64,000 nucleotides of DNA from Henricia sp. BOLD:AAB3569 (GCA_037783545.1 JBBELK010000566.1:124001-188000); one strand, 5' to 3'; shown: positions 1 to 11,000, counted from the first letter of the stretch. Numbers and translations: made by a program. The notes: generated by a model not told the origin, from the letters alone.

Positions 1-7
1 TCTGGGG

Positions 8-14
8 TGAGTCA
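8..14. other. TGAGTCA heptamer (AP-1/GCN4-type core), one per monomer
   Basis: The heptamer matches the AP-1/GCN4 core and recurs at the same place in every monomer I inspected. Its left flank is among the most variable spots (GGGG, GGCG, GGGA, GGGT, TGGG, TCGG, GAGG precede it in different subfamilies), yet I saw no copy with the heptamer changed. Whether any bZIP protein binds is not shown by sequence. Confidence 0.45.
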
Positions 15-41
15 ACGGCCGTACAAATGTACACCAGCGCG

Positions 42-51
42 GCGCATGCGC
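42..51. other. GCGCATGCGC palindrome (NRF-1-like), present only in long monomers
   Basis: A perfect 10-bp palindrome that matches the core of the NRF-1 consensus. The 6-bp deletion defining the 92 short monomers removes it. The C43G variant (starts 12490, 14146, 16348, 39285, 40395) also breaks its symmetry. Binding is inference, since many eukaryotes lack a close NRF-1. Confidence 0.4.
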
Positions 52-125
52 AGGGTGTCCCAACAGCCACGGTTAGGGGAATAACCACGCAGCCGAGCTC
101 CGTTTTCCCTAAACTCTGAAATTTC

Positions 126-145
126 TCCGTCATTTCCCAGCGAAA
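126..145 (-). other. CENP-B-box-like stretch (imperfect)
   Basis: The minus strand reads TTTCGCTGGGAAATGACGGA. Its first half, TTTCGCTGG then AAA, resembles the mammalian CENP-B box (TTCG, then TTGGAA). However, one extra G and three extra bases separate the parts, and the CGGG core is only CGG. It is not a functional consensus box by the strict definition (TTCG, A, CGGG at fixed spacing). It lies in the middle of the monomer, where chimeric junctions are found. Confidence 0.2.
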
Positions 146-230
146 ATCTGTCAATTTTGCATGACAAGTGCAGAATATATACAGTTTGGAGCATGCAAAA
201 TTTGAAGTTGGTTGGAAAATTCCTTGATTT

Positions 231-250
231 CCAAATTTGCCGGCATTTGG
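231..250. other. Imperfect dyad around GCCGGC, one per monomer
   Basis: CCAAA, a two-base bulge (TT), then the perfect palindrome TGCCGGCA, then TTTGG. Arms of nine bases can pair with the bulge looped out. It recurs once per monomer and is disturbed in only a few copies (for example 12217, 22975, 34857, 43428). It could form a hairpin or cruciform or serve as a protein site; no function is shown. Confidence 0.4.
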
Positions 251-558
251 GACACACTTTGACCTAATTCCCGTCACAATCTGGGGTGAGTCAACGGCCG
301 TACAAATGTACACCAGCGCGGCGCATGCGCAGGGTGTCCCAACAGCCACGGTTAGGGGAATAACCACGCAGCCGAGCTCCGTTTTCCCTAAACTCTGAAA
401 TTTCTCCGTCATTTCCCAGCGAAAATATGTCAATTTTGCATGACAAGTGCGGAATATATACAGTTTGGAGCATGCACAATTTGAAGTTGGTTGGAAAATT
501 CCTTGATTTCCAAATTTGCCGGCATTTGGGACACACTTTGACCTAATTCCCGTCACAA

Positions 559-831
559 TCTGGGGTGAGTCAACGGCCGTACAAATGTACACCAGCGCGG
601 CGCAGGGTGTCCCAACAGCCACGGTTAAGGGAATAACCACGCAGCCGAGCTCCGTTTTCCCTAAACTCTGAAATTTCTCCGTCATTTCCTAGCGAAAATC
701 TGTCAATTTTGCATGACAAGTGCGGAATATATACAGTTTGGAGCATGCAAAATTTGAAGTTGGTTGGAAAATTCCTTGATTTCCAAATTTGCCGGCATTT
801 GGGACACACTTTGACCTAATTCCCGTCACAA
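559..831. repeat. Representative short monomer (273 bp) with K-type variants
   Basis: This is the first short copy. It lacks six bases of the palindrome region (GGCGCATGCGCAGG becomes GGCGCAGG), which fits slippage between the direct repeats GCGCA at 42-46 and 48-52. It also carries two linked substitutions called 'K' here: G76A (GGTTAAGGG) and C138T (CCTAGCG). They occur together in about 28 monomers across the window, including starts 1669, 9445, 10003, 11665, 35130, 37902, 57522 and 62496. C138T puts a TAG on the minus strand in the frame that is otherwise open across monomers. Confidence 0.93.
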
Positions 832-1668
832 TCTGGGGTGAGTCAATGGCCGTACAAATGTACACCAGCGCGGCGCATGCGCAGGGTGTCCCAACAGCCA
901 CGGTTAGGGGAATAACCACGCAGCCGAGCTCCGTTTTCCCTAAACTCTGAGATTTCTCCGTCATTTCCCAGCGAAAATCTGTCAATTTTACATGACAAGT
1001 GCGGAATATATACAGTTTGGAGCATGCAAAATTTGAAGTTGGTTGGAAAATTCCTTGATTTCCAAATTTGCCGGCATTTGGGACACACTTTGACCTAATT
1101 CCCGTCACAATCTGGGGTGAGTCAACGGCCGTACAAATGTACACCAGCGCGGCGCATGCGCAGGGTGTCCCAACAGCCACGGTTAGGGGAATAACCACGC
1201 AGCCGAGCTCCGTTTTCCCTAAACTCTGAAATTTCTCTGTCATTTCCCAGCGAAAATCTGTCAATTATGCATGACAAGTGCAGAATATATACAGTTTGGA
1301 GCATGCACAACTTGAAGTTGGTTGGAAAATTCCTTGATTTCCAAATTTGCCGGCATTTGGGACACACTTTTACCTAATTCCCGTCACAATCTGGGGTGAG
1401 TCAACGGCCGTACAAATGTACACCAGCGCGGCGCATGCGCAGGGTGTCCCAACAGCCACGGTTAGGGGAATAACCACGCAGCCGAGCTCCGTTTTCCCTA
1501 AACTCTGAAATTTCTCCGTCATTTCCCAGCGAAAATCTGTCGATTTTGCATGACAAGTGCAGAATATATACAGTTTGGAGCATGCAAAATTTGAAGTTGG
1601 TTGGAAAATTCCTTGATTTCCAAATTTGCCGGCATTTGGGACACACTTTGACCTAATTCCCGTCACAA
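559..1668. repeat. 1,110-bp tetramer, copy 1
   Basis: Four monomers starting at 559 (short, K), 832 (C16T, A120G), 1111 (T157A, T201C, G261T) and 1390 (A153G). The same four follow directly at 1669. The first two form the K/A120G dimer that also recurs at the far end of the window. Confidence 0.93.
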
Positions 1669-2778
1669 TCTGGGGTGAGTCAACGGCCGTACAAATGTAC
1701 ACCAGCGCGGCGCAGGGTGTCCCAACAGCCACGGTTAAGGGAATAACCACGCAGCCGAGCTCCGTTTTCCCTAAACTCTGAAATTTCTCCGTCATTTCCT
1801 AGCGAAAATCTGTCAATTTTGCATGACAAGTGCGGAATATATACAGTTTGGAGCATGCAAAATTTGAAGTTGGTTGGAAAATTCCTTGATTTCCAAATTT
1901 GCCGGCATTTGGGACACACTTTGACCTAATTCCCGTCACAATCTGGGGTGAGTCAATGGCCGTACAAATGTACACCAGCGCGGCGCATGCGCAGGGTGTC
2001 CCAACAGCCACGGTTAGGGGAATAACCACGCAGCCGAGCTCCGTTTTCCCTAAACTCTGAGATTTCTCCGTCATTTCCCAGCGAAAATCTGTCAATTTTG
2101 CATGACAAGTGCGGAATATATACAGTTTGGAGCATGCAAAATTTGAAGTTGGTTGGAAAATTCCTTGATTTCCAAATTTGCCGGCATTTGGGACACACTT
2201 TGACCTAATTCCCGTCACAATCTGGGGTGAGTCAACGGCCGTACAAATGTACACCAGCGCGGCGCATGCGCAGGGTGTCCCAACAGCCACGGTTAGGGGA
2301 ATAACCACGCAGCCGAGCTCCGTTTTCCCTAAACTCTGAAATTTCTCCGTCATTTCCCAGCGAAAATCTGTCAATTATGCATGACAAGTGCAGAATATAT
2401 ACAGTTTGGAGCATGCACAACTTGAAGTTGGTTGGAAAATTCCTTGATTTCCAAATTTGCCGGCATTTGGGACACACTTTTACCTAATTCCCGTCACAAT
2501 CTGGGGTGAGTCAACGGCCGTACAAATGTACACCAGCGCGGCGCATGCGCAGGGTGTCCCAACAGCCACGGTTAGGGGAATAACCACGCAGCCGAGCTCC
2601 GTTTTCCCTAAACTCTGAAATTTCTCCGTCATTTCCCAGCGAAAATCTGTCGATTTTGCATGACAAGTGCAGAATATATACAGTTTGGAGCATGCAAAAT
2701 TTGAAGTTGGTTGGAAAATTCCTTGATTTCCAAATTTGCCGGCATTTGGGACACACTTTGACATAATTCCCGTCACAA
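1669..2778. repeat. 1,110-bp tetramer, copy 2 (tandem)
   Basis: Monomers at 1669, 1942, 2221 and 2500 repeat the variant order of 559-1668. Few differences are visible: position 159 in the second monomer (A in copy 1, G in copy 2), position 128 in the third (T in copy 1, C in copy 2), and C264A at the end of the fourth in copy 2. This is a recent tandem duplication of the tetramer. Confidence 0.93.
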
Positions 2779-3894
2779 TCTGGGGTGAGTCAACGGCCGT
2801 ACAAATGTACACCAGCGCGGCGCATGCGCAGGGTGTCCCAACAGCCACGGTAAGGGGAATAACCACGCAGCCGAGCTCCGTTTTCCCTAAACTCTGAAAT
2901 TTCTCCGTCATTTCCCAGCGAAAATCTGTCAATTTTGCATGACAAGTGCAGAATATATACAGTTTGGAGCATGCACAACTTGAAGTTGGTTGGAAAATTC
3001 CTTGATTTCCAAATTTGCCGGCATTTGGGACAAACTTTGACCTAATTCCCGTCACAATCTGGGGTGAGTCAACGGCCGTACAAATGTACACCAGCGCGGC
3101 GCATGCGCAGGGTGTCCCAACAGCCACGGTTAGGGGAATAACCACGCAGCCGAGCTCCGTTTTCCCTAAACTCTGAAATTTCTCCGTCATTTCCCAGCGA
3201 AAATCTGTCAATTTTGCATGACAAGTGCAGAATATATACAGTTTGGAGCATGCAAAATTTGAAGTTGGTTGGAAAATTCCTTGATTTCCAAATTTGCCGG
3301 CATTTGGGACACACTTTGACCTAATTCCCGTCACAATCTGGGGTGAGTCAACGGCCGTACAAATGTACACCAGCGCGGCGCATGCGCAGGGTGTCCCAAC
3401 AGCCATGGTTAGGGGAATAACCACGCAGCCGAGCTCCGTTTTCCCTAAACTCTGAAATTTCTCCGTCATTTCCCAGCGAAAATCTGTCAATTTTGCATGA
3501 CAAGTGCGGAATATATACAGTTTGGAGCATGCAAAATTTGAAGTTGGTTGGAAAATTCCTTGATTTCCAAATTTGCCGGCATTTGGGACACACTTTGACC
3601 TAATTCCCGTCACAATCTGGGGTGAGTCAACGGCCGTACAAATGTACACCAGCGCGGCGCATGCGCAGGGTGTCCCAACAGCCACGGTTAGGGGAATAAC
3701 CACGCAGCCGAGCTCCGTTTTCCCTAAACTCTGAAATTTCTCCGTCATTTCCCAGCGAAAATCTGTCAATTTTGCATGACAAGTGCAGAATATATACAGT
3801 TTGGAGCATGCAAAATTTGAAGTTGGTTGGAAAATTCCTTGATTTCCAAATTTGCCGGCATTTGGGACACACTTTGACCTAATTCCCGTCACAA
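2500..3894. repeat. 1,395-bp pentamer block, copy 1 (recurs at 6394)
   Basis: Five long monomers starting at 2500, 2779, 3058, 3337 and 3616. Private markers make the match to 6394-7788 clear: A153G with C264A in the first, loss of the second T of GGTTAGG (GGTAAGG) with C255A in the second, and C70T in the fourth. By eye the two blocks look identical. Confidence 0.92.
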
Positions 3895-5010
3895 TCTGGG
3901 GTGAGTCAACGGCCGTACAAATGTACACCAGCGCGGCGCATGCGCAGGGTGTCCCAACAGCCACGGTTAGGGGAATAACCACGCAGCCGAGCTCCGTTTT
4001 CCCTAAACTCTGAAATTTCTCCGTCATTTCCCAGCGAAAATCTGTCAATTTTGCATGACAAGTGCACAATATATACAGTTTGGAGCATGCACAACTTGAA
4101 GTTGGTTGGAAAATTCCTTGATTTCCAAATTTGCCGGCATTTGGGACACACTTTTACCTAATTCCCGTCACAATCTGGGGTGAGTCAACGGCCGTACAAA
4201 TGTACACCAGCGCGGCGCATGCGCAGGGTGTCCCAACAGCCACGGTTAGGGGAATAACCACGCAGCCGAGCTCCGTTTTCCCTAAACTCTGAAATTTCTC
4301 CGTAATTTCCCAGCGAAAATCTGTCAATTTTGCATGACAAGTGCAGAATATATACAGTTTGGAGCATGCACAACTTGAAGTTGGTTGGAAAATTCCTTGA
4401 TTTCCAAATTTGCCGGCATTTGGGACACACTTTGACCTAATTCCCGTCACAATCTGGGGTGAGTCAACGGCCGTACAAATGTACACCAGCGCGGCGCATG
4501 CGCAGGGTGTCCCAACAGCCACGGTTAGGGGAATAACCACGCAGCCGAGCTCCGTTTTCCCTAAACTCTGAAATTTCTCCGTCATTTCCCAGCGAAAATC
4601 TGTCAATTTTGCATGACAAGTGCAGAATATATACAGTTTGGAGCATGCAAAATTTGAAGTTGGTTGGAAAATTCCTTGATTTCCAAATTTGCCGGCATTT
4701 GGGACACACTTTGACCTAATTCCCGTCACAATCTGGGGTGAGTCAACGGCCGTACAAATGTACACCAGCGCGGCGCATGCGCAGGGTGTCCCAACAGCCA
4801 CGGTTAGGGGAATAACCACGCAGCCGAGCTCCGTTTTCCCTAAACTCTGAAATTTCTCCGTCATTTCCCAGCGAAAATCTGTCAATTTTGCATGACAAGT
4901 GCAGAATATATACAGTTTGGAGCATGCACAACTTGAAGTTGGTTGGAAAATTCCTTGATTTCCAAATTTGCCGGCATTTGGGACACACTTTGACCTAATT
5001 CCCGTCACAA
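3895..5010. repeat. Four plain long monomers
   Basis: Monomers at 3895, 4174, 4453 and 4732 are all 279 bp. They alternate between the A198C/T201C type (CACAACTTG) and the plain AAAATTTG type. Singletons include GTGCACAAT in the first and CGTAATTT in the second. The first ends in G261T. Nothing else is embedded here. Confidence 0.9.
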
Positions 5011-5568
5011 TCTGGGGTGAGTCAACGGCCGTACAAATGTACACCAGCGCGGCGCATGCGCAGGGTGTCCCAACAGCCACGGTTAGGGGAATAACCACGC
5101 AGCCGAGCTCCGTTTTCCCTAAACTCTGAAATTTCTCCGTCATTTCCCAGCGAAAATCTGTCAATTTTGCATGACAAGTGCAGAATATATACAGTTTGGA
5201 GCATGCAAAATTTGAAGTTGGTTGGAAAATTCCTTGATTTCCAAATTTGCCGGCATTTGGGACACACTTTGACCTAATTCCCGTCACAATCTGGGGTGAG
5301 TCAACGGCCGTACAAATGTACACCAGCGCGGCGCATGCGCAGGGTGTCCCAACAGCCACGGTTAGGGGAATAACCACGCAGCCGAGCTCCGTTTTCCCTA
5401 AACTCTGAAATTTCTCCGTCATTTCCCAGCGAAAATATGTCAATTTTGCATGACAAGTGCGGAATATATACAGTTTGGAGCATGCACAATTTGAAGTTGG
5501 TTGGAAAATTCCTTGATTTCCAAATTTGCCGGCATTTGGGACACACTTTGACCTAATTCCCGTCACAA

Positions 5569-5841
5569 TCTGGGGTGAGTCAACGGCCGTACAAATGTAC
5601 ACCAGCGCGGCGCAGGGTGTCCCAACAGCCACGGTTAAGGGAATAACCACGCAGCCGAGCTCCGTTTTCCCTAAACTCTGAAATTTCTCCGTCATTTCCT
5701 AGCGAAAATCTGTCAATTTTGCATGACAAGTGCAGAATATATACAGTTTGGAGCATGCACAACTTGAAGTTGGTTGGAAAATTCCTTGATTTCCAAATTT
5801 GCCGGCATTTGGGACACACTTTTACCTAATTCCCGTCACAA
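5569..5841. repeat. Chimeric monomer (K left, A172/T201C right)
   Basis: The left part is short-form with G76A and C138T, as in the monomer at 559. The right part has A172, A198C/T201C and G261T, as in the monomer at 1111. The exchange point therefore lies between positions 138 and 172. It is the product expected of unequal crossover or deletion between out-of-register copies. Confidence 0.85.
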
Positions 5842-6120
5842 TCTGGGGTGAGTCAACGGCCGTACAAATGTACACCAGCGCGGCGCATGCGCAGGGTGTC
5901 CCAACAGCCACGGTTAGGGGAATAACCACGCAGCCGAGCTCCGTTTTCCCTAAACTCTGAAATTTCTCCGTCATTTCCCAGCGAAAATCTGTCGATTTTG
6001 CATGACAAGTGCAGAATATATACAGTTTGGAGCATGCAAAATTTGAAGTTGGTTGGAAAATTCCTTGATTTCCAAATTTGCCGGCATTTGGGACACACTT
6101 TGACCTAATTCCCGTCACAA

Positions 6121-6393
6121 TCTGGGGTGAGTCAACGGCCGTACAAATGTACACCAGCGCGGCGCAGGGTGTCCCAACAGCCACGGTTAAGGGAATAACC
6201 ACGCAGCCGAGCTCCGTTTTCCCTAAACTCTGAAATTTCTCCGTCATTTCCCAGCGAAAATCTGTCAATTATGCATGACAAGTGCAGAATATATACAGTT
6301 TGGAGCATGCACAACTTGAAGTTGGTTGGAAAATTCCTTGATTTCCAAATTTGCCGGCATTTGGGACACACTTTTACCTAATTCCCGTCACAA
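6121..6393. repeat. Chimeric monomer (K left, T157A right)
   Basis: It is short with G76A but has the ordinary CCCAGCG at 136-142, then T157A, A198C/T201C and G261T. The switch from the K type to the T157A type lies between positions 76 and 138. It is the only copy I saw with G76A and ordinary CCCAGCG. Confidence 0.85.
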
Positions 6394-7788
6394 TCTGGGG
6401 TGAGTCAACGGCCGTACAAATGTACACCAGCGCGGCGCATGCGCAGGGTGTCCCAACAGCCACGGTTAGGGGAATAACCACGCAGCCGAGCTCCGTTTTC
6501 CCTAAACTCTGAAATTTCTCCGTCATTTCCCAGCGAAAATCTGTCGATTTTGCATGACAAGTGCAGAATATATACAGTTTGGAGCATGCAAAATTTGAAG
6601 TTGGTTGGAAAATTCCTTGATTTCCAAATTTGCCGGCATTTGGGACACACTTTGACATAATTCCCGTCACAATCTGGGGTGAGTCAACGGCCGTACAAAT
6701 GTACACCAGCGCGGCGCATGCGCAGGGTGTCCCAACAGCCACGGTAAGGGGAATAACCACGCAGCCGAGCTCCGTTTTCCCTAAACTCTGAAATTTCTCC
6801 GTCATTTCCCAGCGAAAATCTGTCAATTTTGCATGACAAGTGCAGAATATATACAGTTTGGAGCATGCACAACTTGAAGTTGGTTGGAAAATTCCTTGAT
6901 TTCCAAATTTGCCGGCATTTGGGACAAACTTTGACCTAATTCCCGTCACAATCTGGGGTGAGTCAACGGCCGTACAAATGTACACCAGCGCGGCGCATGC
7001 GCAGGGTGTCCCAACAGCCACGGTTAGGGGAATAACCACGCAGCCGAGCTCCGTTTTCCCTAAACTCTGAAATTTCTCCGTCATTTCCCAGCGAAAATCT
7101 GTCAATTTTGCATGACAAGTGCAGAATATATACAGTTTGGAGCATGCAAAATTTGAAGTTGGTTGGAAAATTCCTTGATTTCCAAATTTGCCGGCATTTG
7201 GGACACACTTTGACCTAATTCCCGTCACAATCTGGGGTGAGTCAACGGCCGTACAAATGTACACCAGCGCGGCGCATGCGCAGGGTGTCCCAACAGCCAT
7301 GGTTAGGGGAATAACCACGCAGCCGAGCTCCGTTTTCCCTAAACTCTGAAATTTCTCCGTCATTTCCCAGCGAAAATCTGTCAATTTTGCATGACAAGTG
7401 CGGAATATATACAGTTTGGAGCATGCAAAATTTGAAGTTGGTTGGAAAATTCCTTGATTTCCAAATTTGCCGGCATTTGGGACACACTTTGACCTAATTC
7501 CCGTCACAATCTGGGGTGAGTCAACGGCCGTACAAATGTACACCAGCGCGGCGCATGCGCAGGGTGTCCCAACAGCCACGGTTAGGGGAATAACCACGCA
7601 GCCGAGCTCCGTTTTCCCTAAACTCTGAAATTTCTCCGTCATTTCCCAGCGAAAATCTGTCAATTTTGCATGACAAGTGCAGAATATATACAGTTTGGAG
7701 CATGCAAAATTTGAAGTTGGTTGGAAAATTCCTTGATTTCCAAATTTGCCGGCATTTGGGACACACTTTGACCTAATTCCCGTCACAA
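6394..7788. repeat. 1,395-bp pentamer block, copy 2
   Basis: Monomers at 6394, 6673, 6952, 7231 and 7510 reproduce the private markers of 2500-3894 in order, at an offset of 3,894 bp. The last two monomers of the block take part in a further dimer duplication that ends at 8067. Confidence 0.92.
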
Positions 7789-8067
7789 TCTGGGGTGAGT
7801 CAACGGCCGTACAAATGTACACCAGCGCGGCGCATGCGCAGGGTGTCCCAACAGCCATGGTTAGGGGAATAACCACGCAGCCGAGCTCCGTTTTCCCTAA
7901 ACTCTGAAATTTCTCCGTCATTTCCCAGCGAAAATCTGTCAATTTTGCATGACAAGTGCGGAATATATACAGTTTGGAGCATGCAAAATTTGAAGTTGGT
8001 TGGAAAATTCCTTGATTTCCAAATTTGCCGGCATTTGGGACACACTTTGACCTAATTCCCGTCACAA
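6952..8067. repeat. 558-bp dimer duplicated in tandem
   Basis: The pair 6952 + 7231 (A172 type followed by the C70T type) is repeated as 7510 + 7789 with no difference seen. The related segment at 2500-3894 has only one C70T monomer, so this dimer duplication came after that block was copied. Confidence 0.9.
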
Positions 8068-11000
8068 TTTTGGGTGAGTCAACGGCCGTACAAATGTACA
8101 CCAGCGCGGCGCAGGGTGTCCCAACAGCCACGGTTAGGGGAATAACCACGCAGCCGAGCTCCGTTTTCCCTAAACTCTGAAATTTCTCCGTCATTTCCCA
8201 GCGAAAATCTGTCAATTTTGCATGACAAGTGCGGAATATATACAGTTTGGAGCATGCAAAATTTGAAGTTGGTTGGAAAATTCCTTGATTTCCAAATTTG
8301 CCGGCATTTGGGACACACTTTGACCTAATTCCCGTCACAATCTGGGGTGAGTCAACGGCCGTACAAATGTACACCAGCGCGGCGCAGGGTGTCCCAACAG
8401 CCACGGTTAGGGGAATAACCACGCAGCCGAGCTCCGTTTTCCCTAAACTCTGAAATGTCTCCGTCATTTCCCAGCGAAAATCTGTCAATTTTGCATGACA
8501 AGTGCGGGATATATACAGTTTGGAGCATGCAAAATTTGAAGTTGGTTGGAAAATTCCTTGATTTCCAAATTTGCCGGCATTTGGGACACACTTTGACCTA
8601 ATTCCCGTCACAATCTGGGGTGAGTCAACGGCCGTACAAATGTACACCAGCGCGGCGCATGCGCAGGGTGTCCCAACAGCCACGGTTAGGGGAATAACCA
8701 CGCAGCCGAGCTCCGTTTTCCCTAAACTCTGAAATTTCTCCGTCATTTCCCAGCGAAAATCTGTCAATTTTGCATGACAAGTGCGGAATATATACAGTTT
8801 GGAGCATGCAAAATTTGAAGTTGGTTGGAAAATTCCTTGATTTCCAAATTTGCCGGCATTTGGGACACACTTTGACCTAATTCCCGTCACAATCTGGGGT
8901 GAGTCAACGGCCGTACAAATGTACACCAGCGCGGCGCATGCGCAGGGTGTCCCAACAGCCACGGTTAGGGGAATAACCACGCAGCCGAGCTCCGTTTTCC
9001 CTAAACTCTGAAATTTCTCCGTCATTTCCCAGCGAAAATCTGTCAATTTTGCATGACAAGTGCGGAATATATACAGTTTGGAGCATGCACAATTTGAAGT
9101 TGGTTGGAAAATTCCTTGATTTCCAAATTTGCCGGCATTTGGGACACACTTTGACCTAATTCCCGTCACAATTTTGGGTGAGTCAACGGCCGTACAAATG
9201 TACACCAGCGCGGCGCAGGGTGTCCCAACAGCCACGGTTAGGGGAATAACCACGCAGCCGAGCTCCGTTTTCCCTAAACTCTGAAATGTCTCCGTCATTT
9301 CCCAGCGAAAATCTGTCAATTTTAAATGACAAGTGCGGAATATATACAGTTTGGAGCATGCAAAATTTGAAGTTGGTTGGAAAATTCCTTGATTTCCAAA
9401 TTTGCCGGCATTTGGGACACACTTTGACCTAATTCCCGTCACAATCTGGGGTGAGTCAACGGCCGTACAAATGTACACCAGCGCGGCGCATGCGCAGGGT
9501 GTCCCAACAGCCACGGTTAAGGGAATAACCACGCAGCCGAGCTCCGTTTTCCCTAAACTCTGAAATTTCTCCGTCATTTCCTAGCGAAAATCTGTCAATT
9601 TTGCATGACAAGTGCGGAATATATACAGTTTGGAGCATGCAACATTTGAAGTTGGTTGGAAAATTCCTTGATTTCCAAATTTGCCGGCATTTGGGACACA
9701 CTTTGACCTAATTCCCGTCACAATCTGGGGTGAGTCAACGGCCGTACAAATGTACACCAGCGCGGCGCATGCGCAGGGTGTCCCAACAGCCACGGTTAGG
9801 GGAATAACCACGCAGCCGAGCTCCGTTTTCCCTAAACTCTGAAATTTCTCCGTCATTTCCCAGCGAAAATCTGTCAATTTTGCATGACAAGTGCGGAATA
9901 TATACAGTTTGGAGCATGCACAATTTGAAGTTGGTTGGAAAATTCCTTGATTTCCAAATTTGCCGGCATTTGGGACACACTTTGACCTAATTCCCGTCAC
10001 AATCTGGGGTGAGTCAACGGCCGTACAAATGTACACCAGCGCGGCGCAGGGTGTCCCAACAGCCACGGTTAAGGGAATAACCACGCAGCCGAGCTCCGTT
10101 TTCCCTAAACTCTGAAATGTCTCCATCATTTCCTAGCGAAAATCTCTCAATTTTGCATGACAAGTGCGGAATATATACAGTTTGGAGCATGCAAAATTTG
10201 AAGTTGGTTGGAAAATTCCTTGATTTCCAAATTTGCCGGCATTTGGGACACACTTTGACCTAATTCCCGTCACAATCTGGGGTGAGTCAACGGCCGTACA
10301 AATGTACACCAGCGCGGCGCATGCGCAGGGTGTCCCAACAGCCACGGTTAGGGGAATAACCACGCAGCCGAGCTCCGTTTTCCCTAAACTCTGAGATTTC
10401 TCCGTCATTTCCCAGCGATAATGTGTCAATTTTGCATGACAAGTGCGGAATATATACAGTTTGGAGCATGCAAAATTTGAAGTTGGTTGGAAAATTCCTT
10501 GATTTCCAAATTTGCCGGCATTTGGGACACACTTTGACCTAATTCCCGTCACAATCTGGGGTGAGTCAACGGCCGTACAAATGTACACCAGCGCGGCGCA
10601 TGCGCAGGGTGTCCCAACAGCCACGGTTAGGGGAATAACCACGCAGCCGAGCTCCGTTTTCCCTAAACTCTGAAATTTCTCCGTCATTTCCCAGCGAAAA
10701 TCTGTCAATTTTGCATGACAAGTGCAGAATATATACAGTTTGGAGCATGCACAATTTGAAGTTGGTTGGAAAATTCCTTGATTTCCAAATTTGCCGGCAT
10801 TTGGGACACACTTTGACCTAATTCCCGTCACAATCTGGGGTGAGTCAACGGCCGTACAAATGTACACCAGCGCGGCGCATGCGCAGGGTGTCCCAACAGC
10901 CACGGTTAGGGGAATAACCACGCAGCCGAGCTCCGTTTTCCCTAAACTCTGAAATTTCTCCGTCATTTCCCAGCGAAAATCTGTCAATTTTGCATGACAA

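Larger units (their letters stand above)
1..279. repeat. Reference long monomer (279 bp)
   Basis: This copy sets the coordinate system. Recognisable pieces: TGAGTCA at 8-14; the inverted repeat GTACAAATGTAC at 21-32; a CpG-dense tract at 37-51 ending in the perfect palindrome GCGCATGCGC (42-51); TTAGGG at 73-78; GAGCTC at 95-100; TATATA at 176-181; GCATGC at 191-196; GGAAAATTCC at 214-223; an imperfect dyad at 231-250. Composition is 75 A, 69 C, 63 G, 72 T. Positions 1-110 are about 61% GC and 111-279 about 38%. The start is arbitrary; a circularly permuted unit would be equally valid. Confidence 0.97.
5011..6393. repeat. Rearranged copy of 1-2499
   Basis: Monomers at 5011 and 5290 match those at 1 and 280; C148A (GAAAATATGTC) occurs only in 280 and 5290. 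The next three, 5569, 5842 and 6121, follow the order of the left segment with pieces missing. The offset to the first copy steps from 5,010 to 4,452 to 3,894, that is by 558 bp (two monomers) each time. Both steps fall inside monomers, producing chimeras at 5569 and 6121. Confidence 0.88.

Noticed and set aside
73..78. TTAGGG as a sign of telomeric sequence
   Set aside because: There is a single hexamer per monomer with no tandem run, and it is mutated in many subtypes.
176..181. TATATA as a promoter in each monomer
   Set aside because: A six-base AT tract in a 38% GC context with no other promoter evidence; one copy (57251) has lost two of its bases.
214..223. GGAAAATTCC as a Rel/kappa-B site
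   Set aside because: It fits a loose consensus only and is changed in several subtypes (G215A, A218G, GGTGGAAAAA). Chance occurrence is likely.
12..257. 79/81-codon minus-strand frame starting MCPKC in almost every monomer
   Set aside because: It lies wholly inside the monomer and recurs with it. Substitutions fall freely at all codon positions, and several copies lose the start or the frame. There is no recognisable domain.
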